A DNA stretch of 64,000 nt from Bradyrhizobium sp. AUGA SZCCT0158 (GCF_018130065.1 NZ_JAFCME010000015.1:124001-188000), one strand, 5' to 3'; shown: positions 25,532 through 37,056, counted from the first letter of the stretch. Program-made: numbers and translations. Notes: generated by a model from the letters alone, not told the origin.

Positions 25532-25675
25532 AAAAAAAGCCGGGCCCAAAAGAGCCCGGCTTAAGGTATTGGCCACGTGAGGCCGACACAATCACCTTCC
25601 AAGAGGGATTACTGAGCGCCCGCGCCACTGGAGGAGGGGGACATATGCGCGACACGATCGCTCAGCGTGTAAGCA
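25532..25675 (-). ncRNA. Candidate AbcR-type (alpha-r15) trans-acting small RNA
   Basis: Three consecutive stem-loops are seen on the reverse strand. The first closes with CTGAGCG (25665-25659) and CGCTCAG (25618-25612), has an inner CGCGC/GCGCG, and exposes CCCCCTCCTCC (complement of 25630-25640). The second is AAGGT...GGCC TCACGT GGCC...ACCTT. The third is AAGCCGGGC/GCCCGGCTT followed by TTTTTTT, an intrinsic terminator. The anti-Shine-Dalgarno loop, three-hairpin plan and position next to lsrB match AbcR RNAs of Agrobacterium, Sinorhizobium and Brucella, which lie beside this LysR gene and repress transporter mRNAs via Hfq. A promoter TTTACG-18-CATAGT lies just upstream. Confidence 0.6.
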
Positions 25676-25713
25676 CTATGATCCCCATCTGCGGCTTGCG
25701 TAAACCGGTTAAG

Positions 25714-25732
25714 CCGCATGTCTGACATGCGG
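25714..25732. promoter_or_regulatory. 19 bp palindrome upstream of the candidate sRNA
   Basis: CCGCATGTC-T-GACATGCGG is perfect. Its centre lies about 50 bp upstream of the predicted sRNA start, where LysR-type activators usually bind. LsrB/VtlR is the obvious candidate protein since its gene is next door. Confidence 0.45.
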
Positions 25733-25791
25733 AGACCGGGGGCTTTATAAGAGCCGCTAATCGGGAAGGCGGGAAACGTCAGCCGCTGCGA

Positions 25792-25915
25792 AAGCGTTTT
25801 CGTGCGAAGCCCGTGCCGCACGTGATGCGGGATCGATACCGGCTCGCGTCAAGAAAACGCGTCAAAACAAGAATCTAGAGCTTCGGTTCTGATTCAATCA
25901 GAACCGAAATTCCAG
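25792..25915. repeat. Dispersed element with AGCGTTTTCG ... GCGTCAAGAAAACGCG core
   Basis: Core GCGTCAAGAAAACGCGTCAAAACAAGAA recurs at 39827 in the same order after AGCGTTTTCG-GCGAAG. This copy extends into the inverted pair CGGTTCTGATT/AATCAGAACCG (25884-25905). It is likely an intergenic repeat family of these bacteria. Confidence 0.7.
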
Positions 25916-25928
25916 TCAGACCGAAATG

Positions 25929-26858
25929 CTAGGAGGGCCAGCGCTGCGCCTTGCTCACAACGAAATCGCGGAACACCTGCACCCGCGCCACCGTCTTCAA
26001 CTCTTCGGGATAGACGAAGTAGGTGTCGATCTGGATCGAGTCGGTCTCGCCGAACAGCTGCACCAGACGGTTGTTCTCCTCGACGAGGTAGTCGGGCAGG
26101 GCGGCGATGCCGAGCCCCTGCTGACAGGCCCTGACAAGACCAAGGATGTTGTTGACCTTGAAATAAGCCTCGCGCGGACCCGAGCCGTTGCGGCCGGCGT
26201 CGATCAGCCAGCTGCGGTTCTGCAGGTGCGGCGGCACCTGGGAATCGCCGAGCATGATGATGCGATGCGAGTCGAGGTCATCGAGGGTGCGCGGCGTGCC
26301 GAAGCGCTTGATGTATTCCGGCGAGCAATAGGCATGGAAGCCGATCGAGAACAGCTTGCGCTGGATCAGGTCCGGCTGGGTCGGCTTGCGGGTCCGGATC
26401 GCGACGTCGGCCTCGCGCATCGACAGATCGAGATCCTCGTCGGTCACGATCAGCGAGATGCGGATGTCCGGATAGAGGCTGGTGAACTCGTCGAGCCGCG
26501 GAATCAGCCAGTTGATGCCGAGCGCCGGCGGCGTGGTGATCTTGAGGTCGCCTGACGGCCGCTCGCGGCTGTCGGTGAGCTTGGCGCGCGCCGCCTGCAG
26601 CTGCATGAACACGTCATGCGCGGTGCGGAACAAGAGGTCGCCCTGTTCGGTGAGGATCAGCCCGCGCGCATGGCGATGGAACAGCGATACCGCAAGCTCC
26701 TGCTCCAGCGCCGAGACTTGCCGCGATACCGCCGATTGTGAAAGCCCGAGTTGCTCGCCGGCATGGGTGAAGCTGCCCGCTTCCGCCGCCGCGTGAAACA
26801 CCTTCAGCTTGTCCCAATCCATGTCCGTGAATCCGTCCCGTGTTCGACGCGTAATCAT
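25929..26858 (-). CDS. lsrB: LysR-type regulator of the LsrB/VtlR group
   Basis: 309 residues if started at the ATG at 26858, which overlaps the trxB stop as ATGA; most relatives begin at MDWDKLKVFHAAAEAGSFTH, which is the ATG at 26822. HTH at residues 20-70 (LGLSQSAVSRQVSALEQELA), then an effector domain of periplasmic-binding fold. The N-terminus matches the LsrB/VtlR proteins of rhizobia, Agrobacterium and Brucella, which control stress and cell-envelope genes and AbcR small RNAs. It is co-transcribed with trxB, and a candidate AbcR RNA lies directly downstream, which supports the assignment. Confidence 0.85.
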   Translation of the reverse strand: MITRRTRDGFTDMDWDKLKVFHAAAEAGSFTHAGEQLGLSQSAVSRQVSALEQELAVSLFHRHARGLILTEQGDLLFRTAHDVFMQLQAARAKLTDSRERPSGDLKITTPPALGINWLIPRLDEFTSLYPDIRISLIVTDEDLDLSMREADVAIRTRKPTQPDLIQRKLFSIGFHAYCSPEYIKRFGTPRTLDDLDSHRIIMLGDSQVPPHLQNRSWLIDAGRNGSGPREAYFKVNNILGLVRACQQGLGIAALPDYLVEENNRLVQLFGETDSIQIDTYFVYPEELKTVARVQVFRDFVVSKAQRWPS

Positions 26859-27820
26859 TCTGCTGCCGCCCGATCACTCGCACGCAAGGCGAGAAAGCGC
26901 TCGGCCTCGAGGGCCGCCATACAGCCAAGGCCCGCGGCCGTGACCGCCTGCCGCCAGGTTTCGTCCGCGACGTCGCCGGCGGCGAACAGGCCGGGCACCG
27001 ACGTCGCCGTCGAGTTCGGCGCCACCTCGACATAGCCGGAGGGTTTCAGTTTGACCTGGCCGGCGACGAGTTCGGTTGCCGGCGCGTGGCCGATGGCGAT
27101 GAAGACGCCGTCCGCGGGCACCTCCGTCAGCGCGCCGCTCTTGACGTTTTTCAGGCGCACATGGGTGACCTTGCCTGGATTTTCGGTGCCGCAGATTTCG
27201 TCGATCGCACTGTCCCAGATCACCTTGATCTTCGGGTTCTTGAACAGGCGATCCTGCAGGATGCGCTCGGCGCGGAAATGATCGCGGCGATGCACGATGG
27301 TGACCTGCGAGGCGAAGTTGGTGAGGAACAGCGCTTCCTCGACCGCGGTGTTGCCGCCGCCGACCACCATGACTTCCTTGCCCCGATAGAAGAAGCCGTC
27401 GCAGGTCGCGCAGGCCGAGACGCCAAAGCCCTTGAACTTCTCTTCCGACGGCATGCCGAGCCAGCGCGCCTGGGCGCCGGTGGCAAGGATCACGGTTTCG
27501 GCGAGATAGACCTCGCCGCTGTCGCAGGTCAGACGGAACGGCCGCTGCGTGGTGTCGAGTTTGGTGACGAGATCGGTGACGAGCTTGGTGCCGACATGGG
27601 CCGCCTGTTTTTCCATCTGCTCCATCAGCCACGGACCCTGGATGACATCCGCAAAGCCCGGATAGTTTTCCACGTCGGTGGTGATGGTGAGCTGGCCGCC
27701 GGGCTGGATGCCCTGGATCAGCACCGGCTCAAGCATCGCCCGCGCGGCGTAGATCGCTGCGGTGTACCCGGCAGGGCCGGAACCGATAATGACGACCTTG
27801 GCATGGATAGGCGCGGGCAT
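26855..27820 (-). CDS. trxB: Thioredoxin-disulfide reductase
   Basis: 321 residues, the normal length. FAD site GSGPAGYTAAIYAAR at the N-terminus, redox motif CATC in SACATCDGFFYRG, NADPH site VVGGGNTAVEEALFL, and the C-terminal FAD motif GLFAAGDVAD. It passes electrons from NADPH to thioredoxin in the cytoplasm. The stop overlaps the first ATG of lsrB by 4 bp, so the pair is translationally coupled, tying a redox enzyme to its regulator-like neighbour. Confidence 0.96.
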   Translation of the reverse strand: MPAPIHAKVVIIGSGPAGYTAAIYAARAMLEPVLIQGIQPGGQLTITTDVENYPGFADVIQGPWLMEQMEKQAAHVGTKLVTDLVTKLDTTQRPFRLTCDSGEVYLAETVILATGAQARWLGMPSEEKFKGFGVSACATCDGFFYRGKEVMVVGGGNTAVEEALFLTNFASQVTIVHRRDHFRAERILQDRLFKNPKIKVIWDSAIDEICGTENPGKVTHVRLKNVKSGALTEVPADGVFIAIGHAPATELVAGQVKLKPSGYVEVAPNSTATSVPGLFAAGDVADETWRQAVTAAGLGCMAALEAERFLALRASDRAAAE

Positions 27821-28019
27821 CGGCAGATTCCCTCTCTTTGGAGGATTTTGATGAGGACTTGTGCGAGGAAGCGCCGGGAAATGCGTCGCGCGGCGCTAAA
27901 AGTGTCAAATCCAAGTCTATGATATCTGGGTAGCCATGCAAGATTTGCAATTCAAATAAGCGAATTTTCCCCGGAACTGCGGTATTTTCTCCGGATTCAC
28001 GCAAAATGGCGCAGTGCAC

Positions 28020-28036
28020 GCGCAATAAAATTGCGC
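28020..28036. promoter_or_regulatory. Inverted repeat upstream of the Lrp-family gene
   Basis: GCGCAAT-AAA-ATTGCGC, a perfect repeat with an AT-rich centre in the 312 bp gap between trxB and the Lrp gene. Lrp/AsnC proteins bind such dyads and usually regulate themselves. Confidence 0.5.
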
Positions 28037-28132
28037 AATCGATGCCAGCTGCGCTAAGAGTGTTGCCTGCAAACACCTTCCCAAGCCAAACCAGCCCCAA
28101 AGAACCTAGGGAACCCAAAGGAACCGGACCGC

Positions 28133-28612
28133 GTGTCGAAGAATCTCGACGAGATCGACCTTAGAATTCTTTCCGAAATCCAGGCCGATGGCCGAATCAC
28201 CAACGTCGAACTGGCCAAACGGGTCGGCATCTCGCCGCCGCCTTGCCTGCGCCGGGTCAGGACGCTGGAGGAAGAAGGCTACATCCAGGGCTACCGCGGC
28301 ATGCTGGATCCGCGCCGGCTCGGCTTCGACGTCACCGTGTTTGCCTCCGTGCACCTGTCGAGCCAGGCCGAAGCCGACTTGCGCGCCTTCGAGGAATTTG
28401 TCCGCGCCGAGCCGCTGGTGCGCGAATGCTGGATGCTGTCGGGGGAGGTGGATTTCATCCTGAAATGCGTGGCGCCCGACATGGCGACGTTCCAGGATTT
28501 CGTCACCCATCTGACGTCGGCGCCCCATGTGCGCAATGTCAGGACGTCGCTGGTGCTGCACAATTCCAAATACGAGGCGGCGGTGCCGCTCGATTTGAAG
28601 GTGACGGGATAA
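28133..28612 (+). CDS. Lrp/AsnC-family transcriptional regulator
   Basis: 159 residues from a GTG at 28133 (GGAACCGGACC upstream). N-terminal HTH (DLRILSEIQADGRITNVELA then VGISPPPCLRRVRTLEEEG) and C-terminal RAM/ligand domain (VTVFASVHLSSQAEADLRAF, CWMLSGEVDFILKCVAPDM). It senses an amino acid or related ligand and controls metabolic genes; the effector is unknown. Divergent from trxB. The Lrp-type dyad at 28020 suggests autoregulation. Confidence 0.9.
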   Translation: MSKNLDEIDLRILSEIQADGRITNVELAKRVGISPPPCLRRVRTLEEEGYIQGYRGMLDPRRLGFDVTVFASVHLSSQAEADLRAFEEFVRAEPLVRECWMLSGEVDFILKCVAPDMATFQDFVTHLTSAPHVRNVRTSLVLHNSKYEAAVPLDLKVTG

Positions 28613-28627
28613 TGCTGCGCGCTATCC

Positions 28628-28716
28628 CGTCATTCCAGAGCGATGCGGAGCATCGAACCTCAGATGCGCAATTGCGCACCTGCGGTCTGGTCCTGCGGAC
28701 CATCCCGGAATGACGG
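28628..28716. repeat. REP-like inverted repeat
   Basis: CCCGTCATTCCAGAG and CCCGGAATGACGG pair across a centre holding the AGATGCGCAATTGCGCA palindrome also found at 9891 and 52603. Confidence 0.7.
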
Positions 28717-28741
28717 TATTAGCAAAAGTGCCGTTTGCTCC

Positions 28742-29164
28742 TCAGCTCTTCTTCCGCATGGCGTCGACGCTGATCGGTCCACCGCCGGCGGTCGACAGAT
28801 AGAGGCAGGCGAAACAGAACAGGATCGCGAGCGTGCCGCCGTTGATGAGCGGATAAAAGCCCTTCGGCGCGTGACCCATGAAATAAGCAAAGGCCATCTC
28901 GCCGGCAAGAATGAAGGCGACGGGCCGTGTGAACAGTCCGAGCAGCAAGAGAGCGCCCAGAATCAACTCAATCGCACCGGCGGCTCCGGATAGCGACATC
29001 AACTCCACCTTGTTGAGAAAGGCGTAAGGATTACCCTGCGGAATTGTCGGAAACTTCAGAATCTTCGCGACGCCGAATTGAAACAGCAGCAGCCCGGTGA
29101 TGAAGCGAAACAGGCTCAGTGCTGGCGGCTGGAATTTCGAAAGCAGCTTATCGATTGCGTCCAT
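28742..29164 (-). CDS. DoxX family membrane protein
   Basis: 140 residues from the ATG at 29164, chosen since GGGGGACAAC is its ribosome site; the TTG at 29176 is not needed. Four hydrophobic helices with DoxX features: the first FRFITGLLLFQFGVAKI, the second GAAGAIELILGALLLLGLF, then FILAGEMAFAYFMGHAPKGF and TLAILFCFACLYL. DoxX proteins are small quinone- or redox-linked membrane proteins of uncertain function. It stands alone. Confidence 0.85.
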   Translation of the reverse strand: MDAIDKLLSKFQPPALSLFRFITGLLLFQFGVAKILKFPTIPQGNPYAFLNKVELMSLSGAAGAIELILGALLLLGLFTRPVAFILAGEMAFAYFMGHAPKGFYPLINGGTLAILFCFACLYLSTAGGGPISVDAMRKKS

Positions 29165-29369
29165 GTTGTCCCCCAAGTTGGATCGAGTTCCACTTGGTAT
29201 CGCGTCGCGGCCTTAAGGAAAAGCGCGTGGCGGCCGGATTCCGATGACGTTTTGGCGAGCAGCACGGGATTCTACGGGAGTGCTGACTGTTTGCCACACC
29301 GCTGTGCCGGTTACCTCGAGGTGACTTTGCGGCACTGTGCCACCAGCGCAGAAACGCCGGGCACTGGAA

Positions 29370-29648
29370 TCACTGCGTGCCGAGGCAGCGGATGGCTTTG
29401 GGCTGACAGGCAATGCCGATGTTGGAGCAGGTCGCGGGCTCATTCTTGGCGCCACGCGTGCAGTTGACGCAGTCGTCGGTCCAGCGGCTGCAGTTCGGCG
29501 GACCGGATTGCATCGAAAAATTGCCGGCGTCTTTGGGCGCTTTGCGCGGCGGAATCGCGAGTTCAGTCGCAGCCGAGATGTTGCATCCGGTGATCACGAT
29601 CGTCAGCGCGAAAGCAAGGCACGCAACGAGATCGTGATCTGGCCGCAT
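29370..29648 (-). CDS. Small Cys-rich lipoprotein
   Basis: 92 residues. N-terminal signal with lipobox VITGC (Cys at residue 22), then a region rich in cysteines: PPNCSRWTDDCVNCTRGAKN, ATCSNIGIACQPKAIRCLG. Seven cysteines in all after the lipobox suggest a disulfide-rich periplasmic or outer-membrane lipoprotein. No known domain recognised. The frame ends 158 bp upstream of the DoxX gene in transcription order, and may share its promoter. Confidence 0.65.
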   Translation of the reverse strand: MRPDHDLVACLAFALTIVITGCNISAATELAIPPRKAPKDAGNFSMQSGPPNCSRWTDDCVNCTRGAKNEPATCSNIGIACQPKAIRCLGTQ

Positions 29649-29729
29649 GCCGTCTTCCTCAAGGCGATGAACGCATCTCCCGGCCCCGGACCGGCGGGCA
29701 GTGCCCGCCGGGGCAAACCTGGCTCCAGC

Positions 29730-30206
29730 CTAGCGCCACTCGACCTTGGTGATCTCGTAGGCCTTGGCGCCGCCGGGCGCCATGACCTCGACGGTCGTGC
29801 CCTTCTTCTTGCCGATCAACGCGCGGGCCAGCGGCGAGGTGATGGAGATGCGGCCCTTCTTGGCATCGGCCTCCGGCTCGCCGACGATCTGCCACACTGC
29901 TTTCTTTTCGGTATCCTCGTCGACCAGCGTGACGGTGGCGCCGAACATGATGGTGTCGCCGGAGAGCTTCGAAATATCGATGATGTCGGCGCGCGCGAGC
30001 TTGTCTTCGATCTCGGCGATGCGGCCTTCATTATGCGACTGCTCTTCCTTGGCGGCGTGATATTCCGCGTTCTCCGAAAGGTCGCCATGCGAGCGCGCCT
30101 CGGCGATGTGCTCGATGATGCGCGGCCGGTCCACCGACTGGCGCTGCTTCAACTCGACCTCAAGCGCGGCATAGCCGCCGGCGGTCATCGGAACCTTTTC
30201 CATCAT
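29730..30206 (-). CDS. greA: Transcription elongation factor GreA
   Basis: 158 residues from the tandem ATGs at 30206/30203 (GGAAGAG upstream); the frame extends upstream but does not look coding. N-terminal coiled-coil domain holds the active acidic tip [19 protein letters not shown], and the C-terminal FKBP-like domain ends with [13 protein letters not shown]. GreA stimulates RNA polymerase to cleave backtracked RNA. It lies downstream of carB on the same strand. Confidence 0.95.
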   Translation of the reverse strand: MMEKVPMTAGGYAALEVELKQRQSVDRPRIIEHIAEARSHGDLSENAEYHAAKEEQSHNEGRIAEIEDKLARADIIDISKLSGDTIMFGATVTLVDEDTEKKAVWQIVGEPEADAKKGRISITSPLARALIGKKKGTTVEVMAPGGAKAYEITKVEWR

Positions 30207-30427
30207 CTCTTCCGTCCTTCGCCCGTGCGAGCCGCTCCTTGAGAAGTTGCGCGCACGAAGCAGTCTTTCGATTTCGATTCGGAGCCATTCGGGCTCGAAA
30301 CGCGAGCCCGCCAGCCTATTAATTTTCGGCCCCGTCAGGGGCCGATACAACTTCCAAACGAGCGGTGGGTTCCAGCCATATGGCTTTGTTGCCAATCGTT
30401 TAGCGGGCAATTTGGCCCGGCGAACGA

Positions 30428-33892
<3,465 letters not shown>

Positions 33893-33920
33893 CAGGTCTC
33901 GCGGACTGGAATTTGGGCAC

Positions 33921-33950
33921 AAAAAAAGGGCGCGCATGCTGCGCGTCCCC
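33921..33950 (-). terminator. Terminator-like hairpin between the tRNA-like gene and carB
   Basis: On the reverse strand, GGGACGCGCA / TGCGCGCCC with a short loop is followed by TTTTTTT. It is 30 bp before the carB start, so it either ends the upstream tRNA transcript or attenuates carB. Confidence 0.7.
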
Positions 33951-34079
33951 TAAGCCAAGAGCGCGGGTTACCCTCGCGCGCGGGTGGTCTTTAGACCAGA
34001 TTCCGCACCCGCGAAACCCCCAAAAGCGGGCCATCAACCGGCAAATTGGCTATTTTGGGCTGCGGCTTGGTGAGTTGGG

Positions 34080-34178
34080 AAAGGCTGGCCGAGGCCCGAC
34101 TTCGCCCTTCGGGCTACGTCGCGGCAGCCTTCGCTACGACGGGGCTTGCCGAGCCGTAGCTTGCGCAGCAAGCGAAGG
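34080..34178. repeat. Repeat-derived sequence flanking the tRNA-like gene
   Basis: CGAAGGCTGCC/GGCAGCC and CGCAGCAAGCGAAGGC with GCTTGCCGAGCCGTAGC form nested inverted pieces directly 3' of the tRNA-like gene. They look like REP fragments, common in this genome type. Confidence 0.4.
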
Positions 34179-34179
34179 C

Positions 34180-34254
34180 TGGAGGCCCGGCCTGGACTTG
34201 AACCAGGATAAGAACGTTGCATCGTTCTCGCGTTGTCGCTTCCGCCACCGGGCC
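34180..34254 (-). tRNA. Non-canonical tRNA-Cys-like gene (anticodon GCA)
   Basis: A 75 nt tRNA is readable on the reverse strand. Acceptor GGCCCGG / CCGGGCC, discriminator T, CCA encoded, T-arm CCTGG-TTCAAGT-CCAGG, D-stem GCG/CGC. The anticodon stem GAACG/CGTTC closes a loop of only six bases, ATGCAA, which contains T-GCA-A. U73 and GCA are the identity elements of tRNA-Cys. Two canonical features are missing: the D-loop has no GG doublet and the anticodon loop is one base short. It is either a degenerate copy or an odd functional paralogue. The sole canonical tRNA-Cys is not in this window. Confidence 0.6.
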
Positions 34255-34312
34255 AAGGCGATCATTACCGATCACGGGCGGGTGAGCTACGTTTACCTTT
34301 TATTAACCCTAA

Positions 34313-35014
34313 CTAGCGCACCGATGGGTGGTGGGCGATGAAGGTCATCCTCCAGGGGTTGTGGCCGATATTTGTCTGCGCGCGCGAAGCGGCGAAGCCG
34401 GCCCGCGTCAGCTTGGCGATCATCTCGCTTTCGCTGTAGCGTTGCAGGCCGACACGGGTGCGCAATTGCCGGTAGTCCGACAGCGCGGTTGAGGCGAGGC
34501 CGTAGAGCGCGTCCGTCAGGAAGCCGTGGGCGCTTGCGAATTTCAACAGCGCCAGCACGTCTCGCCCCATGCCGACCTCGGGCCGCAGGATATCGCCCAG
34601 CACCAGCCGCCCGCTCGGCTTCAACAGCCGGCGAACGACCGCGAATGCGGAATCCAGCTCTTGCTGCGTCATGTATTGCGCCACCGAGTTCATGACGACG
34701 AGATCGATCGACTGCGCGTCCATACTCCGGAGCTCATCCAGCGAACGGACGCGGATCTTGGTGTTCGGCGCAAAGCGCGCGATCAGCCGGCCGCGCACGC
34801 CGGGGGCGGGTTCGGCGAGATAGAGTTTTGCGCAGGCGTCCGCCACCTTGGCCGCCGACAGCGCCTCGCCGCAGGCATAGTCCAGCACCACGGCGTCAGG
34901 GGTTGAGATGTAGCCGATGATGTCGCGCGCGATGATCTGGAAATGCAGGTCTCGATGAAGCTTGCTCGCATAGATCGTATGCGTGGAATCGTAATAGTCG
35001 ATCCATTCGTCCAT
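34313..35014 (-). CDS. SAM-dependent methyltransferase
   Basis: 233 residues from the ATG at 35014 (MDEWIDYYDSTHTIYASKLH); a frame extension to 35092 adds residues without motif. Class I Rossmann methyltransferase: motif I as VVLDYACGEALSAAK (Gly-rich), acidic end of strand 2 YLAEPAPG, motif IV SIDLVVMNSVAQYM, then RRLLKPSGRLVLGDIL. Substrate unknown. It is divergent from dps, with about 120 bp between the two starts. Confidence 0.8.
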   Translation of the reverse strand: MDEWIDYYDSTHTIYASKLHRDLHFQIIARDIIGYISTPDAVVLDYACGEALSAAKVADACAKLYLAEPAPGVRGRLIARFAPNTKIRVRSLDELRSMDAQSIDLVVMNSVAQYMTQQELDSAFAVVRRLLKPSGRLVLGDILRPEVGMGRDVLALLKFASAHGFLTDALYGLASTALSDYRQLRTRVGLQRYSESEMIAKLTRAGFAASRAQTNIGHNPWRMTFIAHHPSVR

Positions 35015-35137
35015 CGGGGCTGCGTCCGGCAAACAGGGGTTTCCGGCAAGGAACCGCCGGGAAAGTGATGCGTCAGGGTGTTCGGCGGCCAATGTCCAAT
35101 GCCACCGCTGTCCGGTTTCCTAACAGGAAGGTTCAAC

Positions 35138-35668
35138 GTGAGCAAAGCCAACAAATCCGAAAAAGTGTCCCCCGATCTCGATACGCCGACCGATCTGCCG
35201 CAGGCCGCGGTGGACAAGATTTCGGCGTCGCTCAACGTGCTGCTGGCCGACGCCTTCGCACTCTACATGAAGACCAAGAATTTCCACTGGCACGTCTCCG
35301 GCCGGCATTTTCGCGACTACCATCTGATGCTGGACGAGCAGGCGGAGGCGATCTTCGGTACCACCGATCAGCTCGCCGAGCGGGTGCGCAAGCTTGGCGG
35401 CATCACGCTGCGTTCGATCGGGCAGATCGCAAAGCTGCAGACCATTCAGGACAACAACGAGGCTTACGTCCCGCCGCGCGAAATGCTGCGCGAATTGATG
35501 GAGGACAACAAGCACATGGCCGCCGCCATGCGCAAAGCCCACAAGCTTTGCGACGACCACGAAGATACCGGCACCGCGCAGTTGCTCGAATTGTTCGTCG
35601 ACGAGACCGAGCGCCGCACCTGGTTCCTGTTCGAAGCCAGCCGTCAGGAAAGCGCCAACGCGGCGTGA
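35138..35668 (+). CDS. dps: Dps-family DNA-protection/ferritin-like protein
   Basis: 176 residues from a GTG at 35138 with AGGAAGG upstream. The ferroxidase ligands of Dps sit at the dimer interface: KTKNFHWHVSGRHFRDYHL with H/H and MLDEQAEAIFGTTDQLAERV with D/E. A four-helix bundle follows. A lysine-rich N-terminus (SKANKSEKV) could bind DNA. It oxidises iron with peroxide, stores it, and shields DNA in starvation or oxidative stress. Confidence 0.9.
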   Translation: MSKANKSEKVSPDLDTPTDLPQAAVDKISASLNVLLADAFALYMKTKNFHWHVSGRHFRDYHLMLDEQAEAIFGTTDQLAERVRKLGGITLRSIGQIAKLQTIQDNNEAYVPPREMLRELMEDNKHMAAAMRKAHKLCDDHEDTGTAQLLELFVDETERRTWFLFEASRQESANAA

Positions 35669-35679
35669 GATTGCTTCTT

Positions 35680-35822
35680 CCCCTTCTCCCCTTGTGGGAG
35701 AAGGTGGCGCGAAGCGCCGGATGAGGGGTTCTCTCCTCACGATAAATCTTACGGTGTGGATAGAACCCCTCATCCGTCGCGCTTCGCGCGCCACCTTCTC
35801 CCACAAGGGGAGAAGGGAAAAG
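35680..35822. repeat. Long inverted repeat between convergent dps and enolase-superfamily genes
   Basis: The arms CCCTTCTCCCCTTGTGGGAG and its complement at the other end, plus inner GAAGCGCCGGATGAGGGGTT / AACCCCTCATCCG, make a hairpin spanning about 140 bp. A close copy with the same arms is at 37057-37222. Confidence 0.8.
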
Positions 35823-35831
35823 AGTATGCCG

Positions 35832-36929
35832 CTAAATCCTGTGCTTCAGCACCTCTTCCTTGAACTGCAGCCCATGTCCCGGCCGCTCCGGCGCGGTGAT
35901 CATGCCGTTGGCAATTTGCGGCGGATCGACCCAGAGGTCGTCGATCAGCCCCATGTTCTCGCACCAGATGCCGTTCGGGATCGAGGCCAGGAGGTGCACG
36001 TTGAGTTCGGGAAACAGATGCGGCGCGATGGTGATGCCCCAGGTGTCTGCAAGGGCTGCGATCTTGCGCAGGTCCGTCATGCCGCCGCGCATCGGGTCGG
36101 GCTGCAGGATCGGCAGGCAGGGATTGATAAAGAACGGCCTTAGATCGTAGCGCGTGAAATGGGTCTCGCCGCCGACGACGCGCATGTCGAGAGCTGCGGC
36201 AATGCGCTGGTAGCCGGCGAAATCGTCGGCCGGCACCGGCTCCTCGAGCCAGTAGATATCGTACTTTTCGAATTTGCGTCCCATCTCGATCGCGACGTCG
36301 GCGCTCCAGCCCATATTGACGTCGATCATGATGTCGATGTCGGGCCCGAGCGCCTCGCGCATGCGGCGTACATTATCGAGGTCCTGCGCGGGCGTGTGCA
36401 CATGCGCGACCTGCATCTTGATCGCCTTGTAGCCCTGCTTCACGAAGTGCAGCGCCTTCTCGATCATGCCGTCGCCGCCGGCGCCGCGGAAGCAGCCCGA
36501 GCCGTAGATCGGGATTTCAGAGCGATAATGACCCCACAACCGGTGCAGCGGCAGGCCGGCGCGCTTGCCGACCGCGTCCCACAGCGCGATGTCGATCGCC
36601 GACATCGCCATCGCGGCGATGCCGCCGCGGCCATAGGTCATCGTCGCCGTCCACAGATCGCGCCAGATCGCCTCGATCGCGGTGGCGTCCTTGCCCTTCA
36701 CGCGCGGGATGATGCACTCCTCGAGACACGCCGCGATCGACTTCATGCCCGGGCGGAACACGAACAGATAGCCCATGCCGGTGACGCCGCCTGCGGTCTC
36801 GACTTCGCAGATCAGGATGTCGCGCGTCGGGCCCAGCGCGTGTCCCTTGAGCGAGGGATCGTCGGCCCAGGGCAGGCGCAGCATCGTCACGGTGATGTCG
36901 CGGATGGTCATGTCTGGGTTGGCTGTCAT
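35832..36929 (-). CDS. Enolase-superfamily enzyme (mandelate racemase/muconate lactonising-like)
   Basis: 365 residues from the ATG at 36929 (AGGGAAACGTCCA upstream). N-terminal capping domain then a barrel with ligands in IMIDVNMGW (Asp), WLEEPVPADDF (Glu), VGGETHFT (Glu) and the base His in TIAPHLFPEL. The usual KxK catalytic pair appears as KAIKMQ, so only the first Lys is in register and the second is Gln. This points to a dehydratase or an unassigned subgroup. Substrate unknown (probably an acid sugar). The next genes are a cupin and a thioesterase; a shared pathway is not evident. Confidence 0.85.
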   Translation of the reverse strand: MTANPDMTIRDITVTMLRLPWADDPSLKGHALGPTRDILICEVETAGGVTGMGYLFVFRPGMKSIAACLEECIIPRVKGKDATAIEAIWRDLWTATMTYGRGGIAAMAMSAIDIALWDAVGKRAGLPLHRLWGHYRSEIPIYGSGCFRGAGGDGMIEKALHFVKQGYKAIKMQVAHVHTPAQDLDNVRRMREALGPDIDIMIDVNMGWSADVAIEMGRKFEKYDIYWLEEPVPADDFAGYQRIAAALDMRVVGGETHFTRYDLRPFFINPCLPILQPDPMRGGMTDLRKIAALADTWGITIAPHLFPELNVHLLASIPNGIWCENMGLIDDLWVDPPQIANGMITAPERPGHGLQFKEEVLKHRI

Positions 36930-37056
36930 TGGACGTTTCCCTGTGCTGGCCGGATCACGTTGGCCTGATCTCGGACAGGGAAAGTCAATCACATAACGGC
37001 GGCGCTGATCCAGCACCGTGCGTCATGCCTCCAATGCGGGACTCTATTTTGTTTGC

